A stretch of 10,553 nucleotides of DNA, taken from NCBI GenBank assembly GCA_018656855.1, contig JABHYP010000571.1, forward strand, positions 1 to 10,553. The letters run 5' to 3'. The stretch is from Candidatus Latescibacterota bacterium (GTDB lineage: Bacteria; Latescibacterota; Latescibacteria; Latescibacterales; Latescibacteraceae). Position numbers and translations under genes: made by a program. The notes beneath the pieces are model-generated. The model saw only the letters and a list, made by a program, of their open reading frames with translations. It was not told where the DNA came from and ran no database searches. Positions 1 through 6,802 of this stretch are shown here, piece after piece; position 1 is the stretch's first letter; each line of letters opens with the position of its first letter.

Positions 1-4
1 AATT

Positions 5-1207
5 ATGTGTTTTTTTATAATATCCAGCATGTTTCCTGGATCGAGCCATGTCCGGGCGCAGGAAAATTCTGGCGAAAGCGGCAGTGATATAATCAGGAAG
101 CTCAGGGAAAAATTTGAAAAATCGAAAAGAGAAGTTGAGGAAGGCGAAAAAAAGCTCAAAGAAAAGGAGCAGCAAAGAAAAAAGGTCATGAAGGAACTGG
201 ACAATACTGAAAAGGGAATTGAAAGGCTTCAGGGCACAATCCGCAAAATATCAAACGAAGAAAAACATCTTAACAGAGAGATACAGGCTTCCCGGAAACG
301 CCTCGAAGAAACCTCTCAGGACATGAAAACCCACTCCGGCGAATATGCCCGGCAACTTCGAGCGATGTACAGGCGGCAGAATGTTTCAGCGCTGGAAATG
401 TTTTTTACTTCCGGCTCGGTTTCATCTATGCTTCGCGGCTTTAAGATGTTTGCAACCGTAGCAAAGAATGATGTGGAGCTGTTACAAAACCTGCGAGAAA
501 AAATACAAATCACCGAAAAGGACATGAAAGTAATAACAAGGGCACGTGATGCCCAGCAAGTACTGGGAAAAAAGAGAAAACGCGAGCAATTGTCGCTTGC
601 GAAAACAAATAAATCAAGAAAAAATCTTATTGAGGAAATAAAAAAAGATGAAGAACTCTGGAAAGAGCGTATTGAGAAGTATGAAAGAGAAATGAAATTG
701 ACAAGAGTAGAGATGGATAAACGCATTAAACAACTTGATAAAGAAGTAAAAGAAATAAAAATATCCGATACCCTCAAGAATTATAATTTCGCTGTCCGAA
801 AGGGTAAACTACCCTGGCCGGTAAAGGGTAAGATTGTAGGTCGTTTTGGGATTATTACCGATCCTAAAACGAAGACGAAAACCACAAACCGCGGTGTCGA
901 GATAGAGACAAAACATGGCGAGGTGGTGTCTGCAATCGGATCAGGCATTGTTGTGATGACACAGTATTATAGAGGTTACGGCAACTTTGTCATGATTTAC
1001 CATCCTCATGAGCCAAATAAATTCTATACTATCTACGCACACCTTTCAGATATTCTTGTAAATAACGGTATTGAGGTCGGGGAAGGTGAGATTATCGGAC
1101 TTGCCGGAAGTACAGGGCTGATAAGCGACGATAAAGCACAGCTACTGCTGGAAGTATTGAACGGGAAAAATCCTGAAAATCCGCTTTCCTGGTTGAGAAA
1201 AAACTAA
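5..1207 (+). CDS. EnvC-like murein hydrolase activator: coiled coil plus degenerate M23/LytM domain (N-terminus uncertain)
   Basis: Probably a periplasmic activator of cell-wall amidases during cell division or envelope remodelling. A short hydrophobic N-terminus ending near VRAQ looks like a signal peptide. Residues about 25-255 are highly charged coiled coil rich in K and E, and residues about 268-398 form an M23/LytM fold beginning at PWPVKG (P270). Of the zinc and catalytic residues, only the His of YAHLS (H346) remains. The HxxxD motif reads N295-x3-E299, and the final HxH reads Q379-L-L381. This loss is known in EnvC and NlpD, which activate amidases instead of cutting peptidoglycan. 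The frame is open to base 2, so the true start may lie before the window; the ATG at 5 is only the first one visible. The order signal-coiled coil-LytM and the length match EnvC. A terminator follows 7 nt after the stop, so transcription ends here. Confidence 0.85.
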   Translation: MCFFIISSMFPGSSHVRAQENSGESGSDIIRKLREKFEKSKREVEEGEKKLKEKEQQRKKVMKELDNTEKGIERLQGTIRKISNEEKHLNREIQASRKRLEETSQDMKTHSGEYARQLRAMYRRQNVSALEMFFTSGSVSSMLRGFKMFATVAKNDVELLQNLREKIQITEKDMKVITRARDAQQVLGKKRKREQLSLAKTNKSRKNLIEEIKKDEELWKERIEKYEREMKLTRVEMDKRIKQLDKEVKEIKISDTLKNYNFAVRKGKLPWPVKGKIVGRFGIITDPKTKTKTTNRGVEIETKHGEVVSAIGSGIVVMTQYYRGYGNFVMIYHPHEPNKFYTIYAHLSDILVNNGIEVGEGEIIGLAGSTGLISDDKAQLLLEVLNGKNPENPLSWLRKN

Positions 1208-1213
1208 AGACAG

Positions 1214-1239
1214 CCTGAACAGTGAGTTCCGGATTTTTT
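1214..1239 (+). terminator. Rho-independent terminator of the EnvC-like gene
   Basis: CCTGAAC (1214-1220) pairs with GTTCCGG (1226-1232) around the loop AGTGA, with one T-C mismatch. Six T residues follow at 1234-1239. It starts 7 nt after the stop codon of the M23 gene. The stem is short, so strength is uncertain. Confidence 0.6.
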
Positions 1240-1314
1240 CTATTATGGTAATCTCTTAAAAAAGTTTCTGACTATTATTAGAACAATATATTTAACTTAT
1301 TGAAGGAGAAGATT

Positions 1315-2496
1315 ATGGAAAAATCAAACCGCAGGAGTTTTTTGAAGAATGCCGCTATTGCCGGTACTGCTGCAGGTATGAGTCTCACTACCGCTGGATT
1401 TTTCCCCGGAAGAATATATTCTGAGGAAAACTCAGATTTTAATAGAGTATTCTATCGCGATCTTGGCTCTACAGGTTACAAAGTAAGCGAAATAGGCTTC
1501 GGAGCGATGAATATGAGGGATCCCGAATTAGTACATGCGGCTATAGATAAAGGAATCAACTATATCGATACGGCACATGGATATATGAAAGGAGTAAACG
1601 AGGAGATAATCGGCAGGGTAATGAAAACCAAGAGGAATAAAGTATTTCTTACAACTAAAATTCATCCAAGAGATACTTATCAAGAAAATGTTGATATGCT
1701 TGATAAATCCTTAAAAAGACTCCAGACCGACCATGTTGATTTGTTGCTTCTCCATAACGAGAGTGACAAGAAACAGATTCTGAGAAATGACTTTATGAAA
1801 TTTTTTGATGATGCTCGAAAAAAAGGACAAACCCGCCATATTGGTGTTTCCACTCACAATCCGGCTGAAATCCTTGACGCTTCAGTGGAAAGCAGGTTCT
1901 GGGAAGCTGTGTTAATCGCATACAATTATCTCTCACCCCCTGATGTAGATGCATCTATCAAAAAAGCACGTGAAGCCGGCCTTGCCATTATTGGAATGAA
2001 AAATCTGCGAACAACAAGGCCCAGAAGACCAATCCCGGATATTCGTAAAGATAAATCGGGCAAAACAACAATTCAGCAGGCACTGATTAAATGGGTGCTC
2101 CAGAATCCTTATATTGACACGACAATACCGGGAATGACATCATTTGAACATCTTGCAGATGACGTTGCAGTTATGGGAATGGAGTTGTCAATTGACGAGC
2201 GACACGCAATAAAACAATATGATGAGAATACAAAGGGGCGTTACTGCTCCGGCGTTGTCGGATGCAACGGTTGTAAGAACAAATGTCCCAACGGTGTCGA
2301 AATTAATGAAATAAATCGTTGTATAAACTATGCATACGGTTATGGAGATATTGAATTGGCCCGGGAAAATTATAGTGAACTTTCCCGCTTAAACCGAGTT
2401 GAAATGTGTGCGGATTGTGAAGAATGTGTTGTGAAATGCGTTAATGGGCTTAATCTTACTGAGAATATACAAAGAGCCAGAGAGCTATTCGCATAA
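1315..2496 (+). CDS. Tat-exported aldo/keto reductase with two C-terminal [4Fe-4S] motifs
   Basis: Predicted NAD(P)H-dependent aldo/keto reductase acting outside the cytoplasm, substrate unknown. The ATG at 1315 is preferred over the in-frame TTG at 1300, because AAGGAG (1303-1308) sits 6 nt before it. The N-terminus carries a twin-arginine signal (R6-R7-S-F-L-K, then a hydrophobic stretch to about residue 35). The AKR barrel follows, with the full catalytic tetrad visible: D85 and Y90 (YIDTAHGY), K115 (TTKIH) and H147 (LLLHNE). The C-terminal ~85 residues hold two cysteine clusters. One is C311-x5-C317-x2-C320-x3-C324-P; the other is C365-x2-C368-x2-C371-x3-C375, the classical ferredoxin spacing. 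Tat export fits a protein folded around cofactors before transport. AKRs with a ferredoxin-like tail are known; the electron partner is not visible here. It stands alone, between its upstream neighbour's terminator and a convergent csp gene. Confidence 0.9.
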   Translation: MEKSNRRSFLKNAAIAGTAAGMSLTTAGFFPGRIYSEENSDFNRVFYRDLGSTGYKVSEIGFGAMNMRDPELVHAAIDKGINYIDTAHGYMKGVNEEIIGRVMKTKRNKVFLTTKIHPRDTYQENVDMLDKSLKRLQTDHVDLLLLHNESDKKQILRNDFMKFFDDARKKGQTRHIGVSTHNPAEILDASVESRFWEAVLIAYNYLSPPDVDASIKKAREAGLAIIGMKNLRTTRPRRPIPDIRKDKSGKTTIQQALIKWVLQNPYIDTTIPGMTSFEHLADDVAVMGMELSIDERHAIKQYDENTKGRYCSGVVGCNGCKNKCPNGVEINEINRCINYAYGYGDIELARENYSELSRLNRVEMCADCEECVVKCVNGLNLTENIQRARELFA

Positions 2497-2671
2497 ATGC
2501 TACGAAAGCCACAAAATCCTGAGATGCTTTACCGCATTGTCAAGTCCCTTATCGGGTGATTCAAGATGCATGCTTTAGACACAAAACCAAGTAATAGCAT
2601 GGTTTATTGTTAATTCTTTTTGGAGCTTTCATTTGCTACCGAAGTTTTTATAAACTTAATTACCCTCAATT

Positions 2672-2700
2672 AAAAAGCCCCTGCAAAACAGGGGCCTTTT
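2672..2700. terminator. Bidirectional rho-independent terminator between the aldo/keto reductase and csp
   Basis: The 12-nt arms AAAAAGCCCCTG (2672-2683) and CAGGGGCCTTTT (2689-2700) pair around the loop CAAAA, with one mismatch. The G+C-rich core is flanked by an A-run on the left and a T-run on the right. The hairpin therefore carries a U-tract when read from either strand. It lies 175 nt after the reductase stop and 22 nt after the csp stop, so it can end both convergent transcripts. I see no gene in 2497-2671. Confidence 0.9.
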
Positions 2701-2722
2701 AATTCAATATATGTAGGATTAA

Positions 2723-2926
2723 TTATAATGGTTTCACATTGTTAGCAACCGGACCTTTTTGACCCTGCCCCACTTCATATTCAACTTCCTGGTCTTCATG
2801 AAGATTGCGAAAACCCTCAACCATAATGCTTGTGTGATGGACAAACAAGTCATCACTGCCGTCATCGGGTGTAATGAAACCATACCCCTTTTGTTCATTG
2901 AACCACTTCACTTTTCCTGTCGACAT
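2723..2926 (-). CDS. csp: Cold-shock domain protein, CspA family
   Basis: A 67-residue single-domain cold-shock protein, the usual family length. It binds single-stranded RNA or DNA as a chaperone in the cytoplasm and typically melts mRNA structure at low temperature. The OB-fold signatures are clear: it opens MSTGKVKWFN, RNP1 reads KGYGFI with the following TPDDG, RNP2 reads LFVHH, and the end is VANNVKPL. AAGGAG at 2931-2936 lies 4 nt upstream of the ATG and fixes the start. A near-consensus promoter about 110-150 nt upstream gives a long leader containing two hairpins, as expected for csp genes controlled after transcription. The convergent terminator at 2672-2700 closes the transcript, so the gene is probably monocistronic. 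Which paralog it corresponds to cannot be told. Confidence 0.97.
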   Translation of the reverse strand: MSTGKVKWFNEQKGYGFITPDDGSDDLFVHHTSIMVEGFRNLHEDQEVEYEVGQGQKGPVANNVKPL

Positions 2927-2942
2927 AATACTCCTTTACTGC

Positions 2943-3026
2943 GAGGCTCACTTCTGTGAAAAACCTCAAAAAAATCCCTATCACAATAATGAAAATGTAC
3001 TCCGAGGGATTAAAAAGTACACTTTC
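2943..3026 (-). promoter_or_regulatory. Structured 5' leader of csp with two hairpins
   Basis: In the minus-strand RNA, GAAAGUGUACU (3026-3016) pairs over 11 positions with AGUACAUUUUC (3001-2991). One of the pairs is a G-U wobble, which would be a mismatch on the plus strand, so the fold favours the csp mRNA. A second small hairpin has GAGG (2967-2964) pairing with CCUC (2946-2943), enclosing UCAC/GUGA around an AGAA loop. It ends only 6 nt before the Shine-Dalgarno sequence. The folds are visible in the sequence; a role in temperature control is inference from csp genes generally. Confidence 0.5.
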
Positions 3027-3042
3027 TCACACTTATTTTCAT

Positions 3043-3071
3043 AATATATTATCAATTTATTAGAAAGTCAA
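3043..3071 (-). promoter_or_regulatory. Sigma-70 type promoter of csp
   Basis: On the minus strand TTGACT (3071-3066), a 17-nt A+T-rich spacer and TATATT (3048-3043) match the -35 and -10 consensus at 5 of 6 positions each. Transcription would start near 3036, giving a leader of about 110 nt before the csp ATG. No other pair this good is seen between csp and the upstream gene. Confidence 0.65.
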
Positions 3072-3271
3072 TAATAATTTTTAATGTAAAATGCAAATAC
3101 CCGTTTTTTTAAAGAGAGTTAACTGTGATTCTTAATTTGAGTGATATACTATTTGTTGAATCCTTTTTGTACTTTGCAACAATATATTAATCAAGAAAAA
3201 CAGCATGTAATAGGCGGGCCCTGTAATTTCTTTGAGCTTCAATCGAACGAAAAAGAGTACATACAGAAGAA

Positions 3272-4417
3272 CTATCCCCAAAATCCATCCGGATATCTAA
3301 CAGGATCGGGAGTTGATTGGACAGTATACTCATCCTCTAGTTCTGTAAGTTTGACCATCCTTCCGTCTAACTCTAAATGTGATTTAAATCCGGCAAGAAA
3401 TGCAGCGGTTTTTTCTAAAATATGTTCATGGGACTGAGACATAGTCCCTCTTTCGATTATTCTTTGAAACTCATGCATCGGGGGCGTAAGGTAATACTCA
3501 TATCTCTGCTGAGAATGCTGTTCTCCCTCTCCGCTTTTAAGATACCAGAGACTTTGCTCAAATGTACCTTTATCGAGAATCACTTTTACCCATGCATTGG
3601 AGTCATGATCGCTTGTGTTATGAAGCGAGGCGTAAAATGGCGGGCTCTCGCCACGTGCCTTGAATTTTATCGTCCATACATCTGTACCGCGTTCAAATAT
3701 ACTTTTCACAGTCCGATTCACAGAAACACTTTCTATACCGACGCCAATCATTGCCAGTGTCAGCCACAATCCGTGTACATCATGGGTAATTTCATTTGAA
3801 TAATTGAATGCGGTCACTGCCCTTATTCCCGGACCCCATTCTTCTACCTTTCTGCGCATCGCAAAGACTTCTTTTGTATACTCATAACTGGACATGGTCA
3901 TAAATGGAGTACCGTACTTTTTTGATGTTTCAATAATTCTTTTCGCTCGTCCGACGCTTGTTGTAAATGGTCTGTTAAAAAGAACCGGGACACCAGCCTT
4001 GAGGTATGGTTCAGAAAGTTCAGGGAAATAATCACCATTACGTACGTCGGAAATAATTACACCGTCAACTTTGTCAACCATATCATCATACTTCTTAACC
4101 GGTTTTGTCCCAAATTCCTCACAAAATGTTCTCACTCTCTCGGGATCAATATCCCATATATGAGAGAGTACCATGCCAGTCATCCGTGTGTGAATAAATC
4201 CGTCTTTATATGGTTTGCGATTAATCATAGGCGCCCACGCATTTGGCAAATGATGATGAACAGGATGGCATGTGAGCACGCCTATTTTCAGCAGCTTTTC
4301 AGGACTTGGCAATTCTTTTTCTTTTCTTGCGGCATGCGAAATATCAGGATGTTCCGCGAGAACAGCTCCTGCCGCAATAGAAGCCGCGCCTAAAAATTCT
4401 CTCCGAGTAACCTGCAT
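3272..4417 (-). CDS. Gfo/Idh/MocA-like oxidoreductase with Tat signal, altered EKP motif
   Basis: A 381-residue member of the Gfo/Idh/MocA superfamily of sugar dehydrogenases and related enzymes, probably exported; substrate unknown. AAGGAG (4427-4432) lies 9 nt upstream of the ATG. The N-terminus reads T-R5-R6-E-F-L-G followed by a hydrophobic stretch, a twin-arginine signal. A Rossmann half covers about residues 43-170: KIGVLTCHP, then a DGVIISDV strand near 118-125. The C-terminal half includes DVHGLW around H215. Two family hallmarks are degenerate. The glycine-rich NAD loop is replaced by a His-rich stretch (HPVHHH near 51-56), and the lysine-bearing EKP motif reads N148-R149-P150. It may therefore bind cofactor unusually or have lost dehydrogenase activity. 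Exported members are often expanded in polysaccharide-degrading uncultured bacteria, but no sugar gene is nearby. No convincing terminator follows, so readthrough toward csp is possible. Confidence 0.8.
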   Translation of the reverse strand: MQVTRREFLGAASIAAGAVLAEHPDISHAARKEKELPSPEKLLKIGVLTCHPVHHHLPNAWAPMINRKPYKDGFIHTRMTGMVLSHIWDIDPERVRTFCEEFGTKPVKKYDDMVDKVDGVIISDVRNGDYFPELSEPYLKAGVPVLFNRPFTTSVGRAKRIIETSKKYGTPFMTMSSYEYTKEVFAMRRKVEEWGPGIRAVTAFNYSNEITHDVHGLWLTLAMIGVGIESVSVNRTVKSIFERGTDVWTIKFKARGESPPFYASLHNTSDHDSNAWVKVILDKGTFEQSLWYLKSGEGEQHSQQRYEYYLTPPMHEFQRIIERGTMSQSHEHILEKTAAFLAGFKSHLELDGRMVKLTELEDEYTVQSTPDPVRYPDGFWG

Positions 4418-4673
4418 TATATAAGTCTCCTTTTAAGTAGTGTGCTTCAAATTACAAAACCTGGCGAAAGTACATTTTTTACACAATATTGATGAATGGA
4501 TGATAATCTTCATGAATGTTTTATACAAGCTTATTCTCTTTTGAGAAATGGCCTTTTCATCTGAAAAATCACTGCGGGAGTAGAATGAGAAAATAAATTA
4601 CCCTTCAGAGGCAAATCATACTTGAGGTAATATTAGCAAAAGCAATATCAACTGTACTTCTTTATGTCCCTTT

Positions 4674-5360
4674 TTATATCCTGTCTTTGTATTCAATTCC
4701 ACGTTTTGCCAGTTGAATAATGTCTTTGCTCTCTAAAACCTGCCTGTCAACTCCATACAACACAGCATTGATCAAGGCCTGACCTACTTCTTCTGTGTTT
4801 GAAATATATTTTGGGAATATGAACCTTAATAGAGGGTAGAATGGCCCCATTATTTTATACATATTGTATGATGGTTTAATTCCTTTTTTGGGGTGGACAA
4901 ACGCTAGCCGGAAAAGGTAGAGATTTTTGAAGGGGAACAATTTTAGCGAGTTTTCGGCTTTACCTTTCACTCTTGCCCACATCATGCGGCTTTTTCCGGT
5001 TTCATCAGTGCCTGCTCCTGATATAAAGCAAAAAGTCATATCCGGATTATTGTCAGAAAGAACCTCAGCAGCTTTTACGACATAATCATGTGTAATGAGA
5101 TGATAATCCTGTTCTGTCATCCCGGAGGATGGAACACCAAGGCAGAAGAAGCAAGCGTTAAAACCCGAAAGTTTTTCTTCAATGGTGGAGTAGTTTAAAA
5201 AGTCAGTGTGAATGATCTCATTTAATTTTGGATGCTCAACTCCACAGCTTCTTCTGCCAATAGACAGTATTTTACTGACATTCGGGTGCTCGAGGCATTC
5301 CAATAATACGCCTTTTCCAATCATTCCCGAAGCGCCCAATAGTATTGCGTTTATTGTCAT
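4674..5360 (-). CDS. Atypical short-chain NAD(P)-binding protein (TIP30/Fmp52-like)
   Basis: A 228-residue cytoplasmic Rossmann-fold protein of the extended/atypical SDR type (NAD-dependent epimerase or NAD(P)H-binding family), substrate unknown. The nucleotide-binding loop G9-A-S-G12-M-I-G15 is intact. Residues FISGAGTDE (112-120) and the downstream VKGKAE match the region that carries the active site in TIP30/HTATIP2-like proteins. The usual YxxxK catalytic pair appears as W128-x3-K132, so the tyrosine is missing and ordinary SDR chemistry is doubtful. AAGGAG lies a few bases before the ATG (reverse complement of CTCCTT at 5365-5370). It lies on the same strand as the Gfo-like gene, but a 256-nt gap separates them and an operon is uncertain. 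I see no clear terminator or strong promoter in 4418-4673. Confidence 0.82.
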   Translation of the reverse strand: MTINAILLGASGMIGKGVLLECLEHPNVSKILSIGRRSCGVEHPKLNEIIHTDFLNYSTIEEKLSGFNACFFCLGVPSSGMTEQDYHLITHDYVVKAAEVLSDNNPDMTFCFISGAGTDETGKSRMMWARVKGKAENSLKLFPFKNLYLFRLAFVHPKKGIKPSYNMYKIMGPFYPLLRFIFPKYISNTEEVGQALINAVLYGVDRQVLESKDIIQLAKRGIEYKDRI

Positions 5361-5420
5361 ATTTCTCCTTCAGAGATATTTCGTAGGTAGCATGGATACG
5401 GATTTCTCTGGAGTACTCTT

Positions 5421-5683
5421 GCACTTCGTGGCTTTCTCTTGTTCTTTGGGCAAGCAAAGAACGGGAATAAAAAGAGTTTATTAGTTTCTATCACATACTA
5501 TAATCATACTTTACTTTGCTCGTGCAAAGAAAGTACCAAAGAAAGCACGCCCTGTGAAAAGCCATATTCCTCGTTCGCTTCAGTTTTTTCGGGAATTGCA
5601 GAACTCACGAAACTCCGTTCCGCTCAGACAGACTGCAATTTTTCATCCGAAAAATTCTCCCGAACGCGGGGCTTTTCAACGGG
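5421..5683. repeat. Structured non-coding element with nested inverted repeats
   Basis: This gene-free stretch is built of inverted repeats. On the left, GTTCTTTG/CAAAGAAC (5441-5448, 5455-5462) form a perfect 8-bp stem. In the centre, CTTTGC/GCAAAG (5514-5519, 5524-5529) form a stem with loop TCGT, followed by two direct copies of CAAAGAAAG. On the right lies a three-tier foldback: TGAAAAGCC (5555-5563) with GGCTTTTCA (5670-5678), then TTCGGG (5588-5593) with CCCGAA (5659-5664), then AATTGCAG (5594-5601) with CTGCAATT (5633-5640). The left hairpin plus GAAAGCCACG, read on the minus strand, resembles the central hairpin plus GAAAGCACG read on the plus strand. The two thus look like outward-facing copies of one module. 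It recalls dispersed intergenic elements I have seen in many bacterial genomes, but copy number cannot be judged here. Short open frames inside it show no coding features. Confidence 0.6.
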
Positions 5684-5835
5684 GATTTGAATGAATAGTA
5701 CATAATCCTGATATTGCGTACTTATTTTGCCGGACAGTTCTGTATCAATATATTAAATTGGGTTCACTATCCGGCTAAGTCAATGCTTTATTTACCGGAG
5801 CAAAAGAAACGATTTGCGAAGCATTAAAATTGCAA
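5684..5835. other. Gene-free stretch downstream of the XRE gene
   Basis: I see no gene here. GCCGGA (5729-5734) and TCCGGC (5770-5775) form a short inverted repeat 35 nt apart. AATTGCAATT near 5828-5838, at the end of the XRE gene, is palindromic but leaves no loop. No convincing terminator for the XRE/DUF2975 operon is visible. Confidence 0.5.
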
Positions 5836-6111
5836 TTAAAACACATCATTTTTGACACCAAGCGTAACACTATCTTTGGTTTCAGATGTAACCAGTACGC
5901 TATTTTCATCGTCCCTGAACTCTAAAATATCACCCGGTTGGCAGTCGAGCGCCACGCAAATCGCATCGAGTGTCGTAAAGCGTACCGCCCGCGCCTTGCC
6001 GGTTTTCAGGATCGAAAGGTTCGACAGGGTTATATTCACTCTCTTGGCTAGCTCGTTCAGGGACATTTTACGGCGGGCCATCATGACATCGAGATTAACA
6101 ATGATACTCAT
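5836..6111 (-). CDS. YozG-like XRE-family transcriptional regulator
   Basis: A 91-residue DNA-binding protein with a Cro/CI-type helix-turn-helix over about residues 5-65. The pattern is LDVMMARRKMSLNELAKRV, then NITLSNLSILKTGKA and FTTLDAICVALDCQPGDILEF, typical of the HTH_26/YozG group. The last ~25 residues are a polar tail. AGGAGG (6117-6122) is 5 nt upstream of the ATG and overlaps the TGA of the preceding DUF2975 gene (6122-6124), so translation is probably coupled. DUF2975 membrane proteins paired with a YozG-like regulator are a recurrent two-gene unit (for example yoaS-yozG in Bacillus); the physiological role is not established as far as I know. It may act on its own promoter, where a palindrome is present. 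Confidence 0.93.
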   Translation of the reverse strand: MSIIVNLDVMMARRKMSLNELAKRVNITLSNLSILKTGKARAVRFTTLDAICVALDCQPGDILEFRDDENSVLVTSETKDSVTLGVKNDVF

Positions 6112-6121
6112 GATTCCCTCC

Positions 6122-6679
6122 TCAAACGGTTAACTGCTGTTCTTCATATACTTTCGAAATATCTTTAAATGCCTTGATACCTAAAAATGTAATTACGCCA
6201 ATAACAGTCCACGGCATGACATAGCCAAGCAGAAAAATTCTTATCCATTCTATATGAGGATCTACTTGATAATACAATGAAGATTGAATCGATATAGGGC
6301 AGACAACAATATATGCAAGCGACAAAGCTGCCATCTTAATCTTTTTTACGTTATCATGGACGAAAAACCGTCCGGCAATACTGCTTTGCAGCATCTTTTT
6401 GATGTAATAAGTAAACACAATCATTGCAGCGTAACCGAGGTGCATAAATCCAAGAGAAAAATAATATTGAACTGAAGTGACAGAGTCATTTCTAAAAGTT
6501 GGCATAAATCCTTGATAATACGGGAATACAAGTTCTTTACCAGCAAACAGGTATTCTATAAACGGGTAAAGAATAAAATACAGAACAAAAAGACTAAAAG
6601 TTACCCAGGCAACGTGCACAATGACACTCAAGCCTTTTCTGGCTATAGGCGCATGATCAATTGTTTCCCGGCTTTCCAT
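6122..6679 (-). CDS. DUF2975 integral membrane protein
   Basis: A 185-residue inner-membrane protein of unknown function with four predicted membrane segments at about residues 17-41, 71-93, 114-133 and 147-169. Between segments two and three lies the stretch GRFFVHDNVKKIKMAA (103-118), which matches the DUF2975 signature of G-x-F-x3-N followed by basic residues. The start is supported by AAAGGAGGAG directly upstream (reverse complement of 6682-6691). It is the first gene of a two-gene operon; its stop codon overlaps the ribosome binding site of the XRE gene. In such pairs the membrane protein may modulate the regulator, but that is inference. A strong promoter lies 34-61 nt upstream. Confidence 0.9.
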   Translation of the reverse strand: MESRETIDHAPIARKGLSVIVHVAWVTFSLFVLYFILYPFIEYLFAGKELVFPYYQGFMPTFRNDSVTSVQYYFSLGFMHLGYAAMIVFTYYIKKMLQSSIAGRFFVHDNVKKIKMAALSLAYIVVCPISIQSSLYYQVDPHIEWIRIFLLGYVMPWTVIGVITFLGIKAFKDISKVYEEQQLTV

Positions 6680-6712
6680 ATCTCCTCCTTTTTGAAGTGT
6701 GAATTTTCCTGA

Positions 6713-6740
6713 AATATAGCATATAATTATTAAATGTCAA
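6713..6740 (-). promoter_or_regulatory. Near-consensus promoter of the DUF2975-XRE operon
   Basis: On the minus strand a perfect TTGACA (6740-6735) is followed by a 16-nt spacer ending in TGC and then TATATT (6718-6713). The TGn just before the -10 is an extended -10 element. Transcription would begin near 6706, giving a leader of about 26 nt. This is the best promoter in the window. Confidence 0.8.
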
Positions 6741-6748
6741 ATAATATT

Positions 6749-6763
6749 TATTGATAATCAATA
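6749..6763. promoter_or_regulatory. 15-bp palindrome, candidate operator
   Basis: TATTGATAATCAATA is a perfect 7+1+7 palindrome centred on 6756, 8 nt upstream of the -35 box of the DUF2975-XRE promoter. Its half-site TTGATAA recurs at 6777-6783 in direct orientation. XRE regulators commonly bind such symmetric sites near their own promoters. The surrounding DNA is very A+T-rich, which lowers the significance. Confidence 0.45.
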
Positions 6764-6802
6764 TATATTTTTTAAATTGATAAATATAGAGGAGGGCGAA
6801 AC

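Noticed and set aside
2584..2625. Hairpin AAACCA/TGGTTT after the aldo/keto reductase as its terminator
   Set aside because: The 6-bp stem is weak, the T-run is distant, and a much better terminator lies at 2672-2700.
3141..3437. Plus-strand open frame of 98 codons
   Set aside because: It overlaps the 3' end of the Gfo-like gene in antisense and has no start signal; low-complexity serine runs come from the opposite coding strand.
3422..3799. Plus-strand open frame of 125 codons
   Set aside because: It lies wholly antisense to the Gfo/Idh/MocA-like gene, with no ribosome binding site or family features.
5476..5504. Plus-strand promoter inside the repeat element, with TATAAT at 5499-5504
   Set aside because: The -10 is perfect but no acceptable -35 lies at 16-18 nt, and no gene follows.
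5439..5690. Open frame of 83 codons on the plus strand
   Set aside because: It runs through the inverted repeats of the element at 5421-5683, has no ribosome binding site, and its composition reflects the repeats rather than a protein.
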